Shown here piece after piece: positions 59,098 through 64,000 of a stretch of DNA of 64,000 nt. The notes below the pieces were generated by a model. It was not told the DNA's origin. It saw only the letters and a list, made by a program, of their open reading frames with translations, and made no database searches. Each line of letters opens with the position of its first letter. Position 1 is the stretch's first letter. A program made the translations under genes and the position numbers. Source of the DNA: Natronobacterium texcoconense (GTDB taxonomy: Archaea; Halobacteriota; Halobacteria; Halobacteriales; Natrialbaceae); the NCBI RefSeq assembly GCF_900104065.1, contig NZ_FNLC01000001.1, positions 1,302,001 to 1,366,000 on the forward strand, in the 5' to 3' direction.

Positions 59098-60063
59098 TCA
59101 GGGCTCGATGACGAGTTTCCCGAAGAAACTGTCCTCCATGACGGCACGCTGGGCCTCGGCTGCCTCCTCTAAGTCGTAGCTGCGTGCGACGTCGATCGAG
59201 AGTTTGTCGGTTCCCATGAGGTGGGCGACGCCCCGAAGCGGAAGCCGCAGGTCCGGCGTGTTGAACATGCTCATGAACTGGTAGGAGACGTCCTTCGAGC
59301 GGGCAGCGCCGTCGTTCGTAAACGCCGGGTCCGGACTGTTCTCGCCGATGCCGACGACGCGACAGCCGGTCGCGGCGACGTCCGCGTCGAACTGGAGGTA
59401 GTCGTCCAGTCGGTGGTCCAGAATCGCGTCCACGCCGCCGTCGCTGGCCTCGAGGACGGCCTCGGCGAGGTCCTCCCGTCCGTAGTCGAGGACGGTCTCG
59501 GCGCCGTACCCCTCGAGTGCGTCGTGGTACTCTTCGGCGGCGGTCGTAATCGGCCGGGCGCTGACGGCCTCGGCGATCTGGACGGCTGCGTGGCCGACGC
59601 CGCCGGAACCGCCGTGGACCAGACAGTACTCGGCGGGTTCTAAGTCGGCGTGGTCGATCAGTGCGCGCCAGGCGGTGACGGCGACGACGCCGGCGCCGCC
59701 GGCTTCGGTGAGGTCGGCGCCATCGGGGAGGTGGACGACACGGTCGGTCGGGATCGTCGCGTACTCGGCGTAGGCACCCTGTGCGGAGGCGTTCCCGATG
59801 CCGGTGCCGTAGACACGGTCGCCCTCCTCGAATCCCTCGACGGCGTCACCGACTTCGGCCACGACGCCCGAAACGTCGACGCCGGGCGTGAACGGCACGC
59901 CGACGGGCTCGTAGGAGCCATCCCGGAAGTAGGTGTCGACGGGGTTGACTCCCGCAGCGGCTACCTCGACGAGCAGTTCGTCCTCGTCGGGCGACGGTCG
60001 ATCGACGTCTTCGACGGACAGTACTTCCTCGTCGCCGTGTTCGTGCAGGCGGACAGCCCTCAT
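59098..60063 (-). CDS. NADPH:quinone-oxidoreductase-type MDR enzyme
   Basis: 321 residues. The medium-chain dehydrogenase/reductase fold is seen in MRAVRLHEHGDEEVLSVEDV, GVNPVDTYFRDGSY, PFTPGVDVSGVVAEVGDAVEGFEEGDRVYG, and the NADPH-binding YCLVHGGSGGVGHAAVQIAEAVSARPI. Structural zinc cysteines are absent, as in quinone oxidoreductases. It reduces quinones or other alkenes with NADPH. It is convergent with the transporter gene and separated from it by 8 bases. Confidence 0.92.
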   Translation of the reverse strand: MRAVRLHEHGDEEVLSVEDVDRPSPDEDELLVEVAAAGVNPVDTYFRDGSYEPVGVPFTPGVDVSGVVAEVGDAVEGFEEGDRVYGTGIGNASAQGAYAEYATIPTDRVVHLPDGADLTEAGGAGVVAVTAWRALIDHADLEPAEYCLVHGGSGGVGHAAVQIAEAVSARPITTAAEEYHDALEGYGAETVLDYGREDLAEAVLEASDGGVDAILDHRLDDYLQFDADVAATGCRVVGIGENSPDPAFTNDGAARSKDVSYQFMSMFNTPDLRLPLRGVAHLMGTDKLSIDVARSYDLEEAAEAQRAVMEDSFFGKLVIEP

Positions 60064-60125
60064 CGTGTCGAACGATCGGATCGAAGCAGTATAAGCGTAC
60101 GTGAACGCGGCACCGGTAACCGCTA

Positions 60126-61247
60126 CTATCGGACTGCAGCGGTCGCGTCGTCGATGAGTTCGAGCGCCTCCTTCAGGTCCTCCATCGCGGTCGCGTACGA
60201 GATGCGGGCGTACCCCTCGCCGTTCTCGCCGAACGCGCCGCCGGGGACGACGATCACGTCGCGCTCGAGCACCTCGTCACACCAGCCCTCCGGCACCTTC
60301 GGCATGACGTAGAACGCGCCCTCGGGTGTGGGCACCTCGAGGCCGGCGTCCTCGAGACCGTCGAGCACGACGTCGCGCCGGTCCTCGAAGGCGTCGACCA
60401 TCTCCTCGACGGGGTCCTGCGGGCCGGTGAGTGCGGCTTCGGCGGCGAACTGGGCTGGCGCGGAGGCACAGGCCTGGGCGTACTGGTGGACCCGCAGCAT
60501 GCGTTCGATCCGGCGGTTCGAGCCGATCACCCAGCCGAGTCGCCAGCCGGTCATCGAGTAGGTCTTCGAGCAGGCGCTGACGACGACGACGTTGTCAGTC
60601 TCGGCGAACTCCATCGGCGAGCGATGAACGCCGTCGAAGACGATCTTCTCGTAGACCTCGTCGGAGAGACAGAGCACGTCGTGTTCGTCGGCGATACGGG
60701 CGAACTCGCGCATGTCTTCCTCGCTCTGGACGGCTCCGGTAGGGTTCGCTGGACTGTTGACGACGAAGACGGCGGTGTCGTCAGTGATGGCCTCCTCGAC
60801 AGTAGCCGGGTCGAGGGTGAGATCGTCCCGCAGGGGGACCGGTTTCGGCGTCCCACCCGCGATATTCGTCAGTGCGTCGTAGGAGACGAATCCCGGATCG
60901 GGAAAGATTACCTCCTCACCGGGGTCGACGTGGGCCTCGAGGACCAGATGCAGTGCCTCGCTGCCGCCGGAGGTCGCAATGACGTTCCCGGGATCGATCT
61001 CGAGGCCGTAGTCTCGGTCGTACTTCGCGGCGATGGCCTCCCGGAGCTGGGGCGTCCCCTTGTTGGAGGTGTAGGCGTCCGTGTGTCCGGCCTCGATTGC
61101 CTCGACAGCGCCACGTCGGGCGTGAGCCGGCGTCGGGAAGTCGGGCTGGCCGATTCCGAGGTTGATGGCGTCTTCGCTGGCTGCTTCGAACACTTCGCGG
61201 ATACCGCTGATCGACACCTGCTCGACGCGATGGGCGAACTCGGTCAT
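60126..61247 (-). CDS. Pyridoxal-phosphate aminotransferase, class I (AspC-like)
   Basis: 373 residues. LGIGQPDFPTPAHARRGAVEAIEAGHTDAYTSNKGTPQLREAIAAKYDRDYG, NVIATSGGSEALHLVLEAHVDPGEEVIFPDPGFVSYDAL, NSPANPTGAVQSEEDMREFARIADEHDVLCLSDEVYEKI and SACSKTYSMTGWRLGW (Schiff-base lysine in the last) are all present, with the usual C-terminal Arg in ARISYA. It transfers amino groups between amino acids and 2-oxoglutarate. The substrate range is not certain. Promoter region lies between it and the DUF6517 gene. Confidence 0.94.
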   Translation of the reverse strand: MTEFAHRVEQVSISGIREVFEAASEDAINLGIGQPDFPTPAHARRGAVEAIEAGHTDAYTSNKGTPQLREAIAAKYDRDYGLEIDPGNVIATSGGSEALHLVLEAHVDPGEEVIFPDPGFVSYDALTNIAGGTPKPVPLRDDLTLDPATVEEAITDDTAVFVVNSPANPTGAVQSEEDMREFARIADEHDVLCLSDEVYEKIVFDGVHRSPMEFAETDNVVVVSACSKTYSMTGWRLGWVIGSNRRIERMLRVHQYAQACASAPAQFAAEAALTGPQDPVEEMVDAFEDRRDVVLDGLEDAGLEVPTPEGAFYVMPKVPEGWCDEVLERDVIVVPGGAFGENGEGYARISYATAMEDLKEALELIDDATAAVR

Positions 61248-61361
61248 GCCTGAATTGGCGGGGTCGATCCCGATAACTCTTGATGTGTTTGTCAGTCTCG
61301 AGCGATCGGACTGACCGTCGACGGTGACTGTCTTGACATCGAGACTGAAGGTGGCGAAACT

Positions 61362-61368
61362 AATATAC
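61362..61368 (+). promoter_or_regulatory. TATA box of the DUF6517 gene
   Basis: AATATAC lies about 28 bases upstream of the ATG at 61393. Confidence 0.5.
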
Positions 61369-61392
61369 AGCCGGTAACGCAGGAGTGAGGTG

Positions 61393-62049
61393 ATGAAGAT
61401 CTCTCGTCGATCGCTACTCGCTGCGGGGGCAACTGGAACCGTCGCGTCGACTGCAGGCTGTCTCGACTTCGTTCTCGGAGATGGACCTCTCGAGTTTACC
61501 GCCGCCCGCGTCGCGCCGACCGACGCGGCGCTCGAGGAAACCGGCTACGAGGAAGACGGCGTCGAGGAACAGTCGTTCGAGGAGACGGTCGACGTCGGCG
61601 TCGAGCGCGAGGTCGAGGCATCGCTGTGGGCGTCGATCTACACCAAAGAGCGGGAACTGGCCGGCCAATCCCACGAGGCGGGCGTCTTCGCCGCCGTCTC
61701 GGTTCCCGGAATGGAGGTCGCAGGGTACTCGGTCAACCCGCTCGAGGAGATGTCGAGCAACGAGTTACTCGAGGAGTTCCTGAACGAAGTTGAGGTCGGC
61801 GACAGGGAAATCGGGAACCTCGCGTACGAAGAGTCAGTCGATCTCTCGATCCTCGGCGAGAGTCGCGAGGTCGAGCAGTTCTCGGGGGAGACCGAGTACG
61901 CCGGACAGGACGTCGACGTCGAGATTGCACTCACGTCGTTCAATCACGAGGGGGACTTGCTCGTGTTGCTCGGTAGCTATCCGGAGGAGTTCTCCGACGA
62001 AGCGGAGAACGTCGAAGCACTGCTCGAGTCCGTCGAACATCCCGTCTGA
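61393..62049 (+). CDS. DUF6517-type Tat lipoprotein
   Basis: 218 residues. MKISRRSLLAAGATGTVASTAGC is a twin-arginine signal with lipobox. PLEFTAARVAPTDAALEETGYEEDGVEEQSFEETVDVGVEREVEASLWASIY, then FAAVSVPGMEVAGYSVNPLEEMSSNELLEEF, matches the haloarchaeal DUF6517 family of surface lipoproteins. The C-terminal segment (DVEIALTSFNHEGDLLVLLGSYPEEFSDEAENVEALLESVEHPV) also fits. The function is undescribed. A TATA box at 61362-61368 supports the ATG at 61393, one codon after a GTG. Confidence 0.82.
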   Translation: MKISRRSLLAAGATGTVASTAGCLDFVLGDGPLEFTAARVAPTDAALEETGYEEDGVEEQSFEETVDVGVEREVEASLWASIYTKERELAGQSHEAGVFAAVSVPGMEVAGYSVNPLEEMSSNELLEEFLNEVEVGDREIGNLAYEESVDLSILGESREVEQFSGETEYAGQDVDVEIALTSFNHEGDLLVLLGSYPEEFSDEAENVEALLESVEHPV

Positions 62050-62080
62050 CCGGGAAAAGGACGACTGCACGATAGCGGGC

Positions 62081-62314
62081 CTACTCCGGCGTCTCGACGA
62101 TGCGTGTCTGGCCCGTCCGCGGATCGATGTGGACACGCCAGGTACTTTCGGCGCTCGTCGCGGGCACGATCCACGTCGACCGCGTCCGCTGGGGCATCGA
62201 CGTCACTACCGAGTCACAGCCAGCGTCGTCCAGCACGTCGTAGGCCGTAACCGCAGCCTCCTCTTTGGTCGTGATTGCGGATCCGTCGCCGGTCGTGGTG
62301 AGTGGGTCGGTCAT
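62081..62314 (-). CDS. Small hypothetical protein
   Basis: 77 residues from an ATG at 62314 (MTDPLTTTGDGSAITTKEEAAVTAYDVLDDAGCD). An in-frame GTG at 62323 would add three residues. The C-terminal half (RTRSTWIVPATSAESTWRVHIDPRTGQTRIVETPE) is beta-rich. It resembles small haloarchaeal proteins without known function. It is convergent with the DUF6517 gene. Confidence 0.62.
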   Translation of the reverse strand: MTDPLTTTGDGSAITTKEEAAVTAYDVLDDAGCDSVVTSMPQRTRSTWIVPATSAESTWRVHIDPRTGQTRIVETPE

Positions 62315-62420
62315 GGTGGTCACCCTCTGGTCGTACGTATGTGTCTCTCACTCATGAACCGGGGATTCGGTTCCCGGCGAGTGAGAACGGCCTGAACGGG
62401 TACAGCCGTCGTACGGCCCG

Positions 62421-62732
62421 TCAGCCGTGTTTGAACGTCATGCCAGCGCCGCGTTCGGGGTACGTCCACACGACGTTGTCGTACTCGCAGGCGAACCGAC
62501 AGCTCGAGCACTCGAGACAGTTCTCGTAGGCGATGTGGGGAACGCCGTCCTCTCCCTCGCGCCAGACGTTCGCCGGACAGACGCGTACGCAGTCGTTGGT
62601 TTCACACTGCATGCAGACGTCCTCGACTTTCACGTCGAGGTGCGAGTCGCCGGGGTCGTCGTACTTGACAGTGTACAGGCGGTCCTCCATCGAGTCGTTG
62701 TCGATCGTCGGTGTCTTGGGTTGTGCGCTCAT
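62421..62732 (-). CDS. fixX: FixX-type ferredoxin-like protein
   Basis: 103 residues. Cysteines at 40, 43, 48, 52 (CMQCETNDCVRVC) and 72, 75, 78, 82 (CLECSSCRFAC) can hold iron-sulfur clusters. PANVWREGEDGVPHIAYENC is the FixX-like stretch. FixX passes electrons from the electron-transfer flavoprotein to FixC. Its start is one base from the stop of fixC on the same strand, so they are in one operon. Confidence 0.9.
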   Translation of the reverse strand: MSAQPKTPTIDNDSMEDRLYTVKYDDPGDSHLDVKVEDVCMQCETNDCVRVCPANVWREGEDGVPHIAYENCLECSSCRFACEYDNVVWTYPERGAGMTFKHG

Positions 62733-62733
62733 C

Positions 62734-64000
62734 TCAGGTCACCACCTTTCGGTACCGCAAGGCGAGTTTCGCAGCGCCGGTCCAGCCGCCGACGGCATCG
62801 AGGACGGCGCTTTTCGCGTTCTCCGCGTGGGTCTCTTTCGGGCTCCGATCCATTCGGAAGTACTCCGTGCTGGCGTCACCGAAGGCCCGTGGCAGGTCCT
62901 CGAACAGCAGATCGCGGTCCGATTCGACCGCGTCCATCATCCAGGCGTATCGCTCTAAGTTCTTCACGACGAACGACCCCTCGAGCGCCCTGGGGTAGGC
63001 CCGCAGTTCGCCGAGATCGTCGTCTTCGACTGCGTCGGCGACCGCTTTGCCGGCGTAGTACCCGCTCTCGACGGCCATGTTCGTCCCCTCGAGGTGGACG
63101 CCGTTGTTGAGTACGAGGCCGGCCGCGTCGCCGACGATGGCCGCACCGTCGTGGACGAGGTCGGGGATGCTCTCGGCACCGCCCTCGGGGATAGTCTTCG
63201 CGCTGTACTCGACGGTTCGGGCGTCGCGGAGGAGTGGCGCGACGGCCGGATGGGACTTGAACGCGTTCAGCGTCTCCTCCGGAGACTGATCGTGCGTTGC
63301 GGCGTCCTCGAGCCGGTAGGCGACGCCGACGCTTACCGTGTCCTCGTTGGTGTAGATGAAGCCCCCGCCGAAGGCGTCGCCGACCGCGCCCTCGCCGAAG
63401 TAGTGGTAGGAGACACCCGACTCGTCGGTGAGCCGGAACCGGTCCTCGATGACGCCGTCCCGTTCGGGGAACTCGAGGACTTCCTTGACGCCGACGGCGA
63501 CGTTCTCCCTGGTTTCGGTCGATTTGAGGTTCGCGCCTTCGCTGACCAGGGAATTGCCACCTTCGGCGAGCACGACGTAGGGAGCACGGATCGTGCCGTC
63601 GGGGCGGTCGGTCTCGACGCCGACGATGCGGCCGTTCTCTCGGACCAGTCCGGTCACCGTCGTCGAGGTGACCAGCGTCGTCCCTTCTTCGACGGCTTGC
63701 TCGGCGAACCACTCGTCGAACTGCCCACGGAGGACGGTGTAGGAGTCGTTGTGCGGCTCCTCGTGCCACTCGCCGGGCCGGAGCGAGACTGCGGTCTCGT
63801 CGCGCTCGCTCAGCATGCTGAACCGACGTTCGGCGACGTACCGTTCGACCGGCGCGTCGTCGAAGTCGGTCAGTTCGCGGATCGTCGGCGTGTAGAGGAC
63901 GCCGCCGAAGACGTTCTTGGCTCCCGGCGAGGAGCCGCGTTCGATCAACAGGACGTCGAGTCCGCTGTTCGCCATCGTCAGGGCAGCGGCGCTCCCGGCG
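62734..64000 (-). CDS. fixC: Electron-transfer flavoprotein dehydrogenase FixC, N-terminus outside window
   Basis: About 422 codons are visible and the frame runs past the window end with no start. AGSAAALTMANSGLDVLLIERGSSPGAKNVFGG is the FAD-binding start region. AEQAVEEGTTLVTSTTVTGLVRENGRIVGVETDRPDGTI and DGAAIVGDAAGLVLNNGVHLEGTNMAVESGYYAGKAVADAV are the rest of the GR2-type flavoprotein. It belongs to the FixC/ETF-quinone oxidoreductase family, which takes electrons from FixAB and passes them to quinone. FixX is next to it. Confidence 0.92.
   Translation of the reverse strand, partial: AGSAAALTMANSGLDVLLIERGSSPGAKNVFGGVLYTPTIRELTDFDDAPVERYVAERRFSMLSERDETAVSLRPGEWHEEPHNDSYTVLRGQFDEWFAEQAVEEGTTLVTSTTVTGLVRENGRIVGVETDRPDGTIRAPYVVLAEGGNSLVSEGANLKSTETRENVAVGVKEVLEFPERDGVIEDRFRLTDESGVSYHYFGEGAVGDAFGGGFIYTNEDTVSVGVAYRLEDAATHDQSPEETLNAFKSHPAVAPLLRDARTVEYSAKTIPEGGAESIPDLVHDGAAIVGDAAGLVLNNGVHLEGTNMAVESGYYAGKAVADAVEDDDLGELRAYPRALEGSFVVKNLERYAWMMDAVESDRDLLFEDLPRAFGDASTEYFRMDRSPKETHAENAKSAVLDAVGGWTGAAKLALRYRKVVT

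Noticed and set aside
1..64000. CRISPR arrays
   Set aside because: No regularly spaced direct repeats were seen in any intergenic region, and no cas gene is present.

Overview
The window is chromosomal DNA from a halophilic archaeon (class Halobacteria). The evidence is high-GC genes encoding very acidic proteins, TATA boxes about 25-30 nt upstream of leaderless starts, twin-arginine lipoproteins with a GC lipobox, HTH-10 (bacterio-opsin-activator type) regulators, HalOD1, amphi-Trp and DUF5794-type proteins, an archaeal type IV pilin, and an intron-containing tRNA-Trp. The very frequent CTCGAG-rich codon usage would suit the Natrialbaceae, but the genus cannot be fixed from sequence reading alone.

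Layout. 1-335 is the start of a TnpB-type IS1341 transposase that leaves the window. 910-16615 is mostly core genome: a DHH phosphoesterase, a DJ-1/PfpI protein, a COG1325 RNA-binding protein, an SPFH protein, an alpha/beta hydrolase, an HTH-10 regulator, a YcaO protein, an Lrp regulator, a cupin, a cytidylate-kinase-like protein, guaB, a DUF5794 membrane protein and the tRNA-Trp gene. From 16616 to about 31850 lies an accessory island. It holds gene fragments, phage-type and HVO_A0114-type regulators, a ribbon-helix-helix protein, an SRA-like/HNH nuclease, and then a long minus-strand run of AT-rich genes (30555 down to 22048). It closes with a PadR-like regulator and a decayed Orc1/Cdc6 gene. 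Core genome resumes at 31877 and continues to the end with a hydroxyacid dehydrogenase, a large catalase, a HhH-GPD-like protein, a rhodopsin-family protein, YchF, acetyltransferases, UbiA, flavoenzymes, a TPP enzyme, a type IV pilin, an aminotransferase, and the fixX-fixC end of an electron-transfer flavoprotein cluster.

The most interesting part is 22048-30561. Seven same-strand genes encode, in transcription order, a methyltransferase-fold protein that lacks both catalytic motifs, an intact SPPY/FGSGTT DNA methyltransferase that starts directly after its stop codon, a probable PD-(D/E)XK nuclease, a three-helix membrane protein, a 1053-residue P-loop ATPase, a 447-residue helical/coiled-coil protein joined to it by an ATGA overlap, and a 216-residue protein. 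A small winged-helix gene diverges from the promoter end, and a modification-dependent-type nuclease (SRA-like plus HNH) lies beyond the other end. I read this as a defence island with a restriction-modification module next to an ATPase module that matches no standard system I can name. I do not see the signature PglZ, DUF1998 or Snf2-helicase partners of BREX or DISARM. That assignment is inference.

A second notable locus is 36947-38719. An HTH-10 regulator lies next to a rhodopsin-family membrane protein in which the retinal-binding lysine position is leucine and the proton-acceptor aspartate is also absent.
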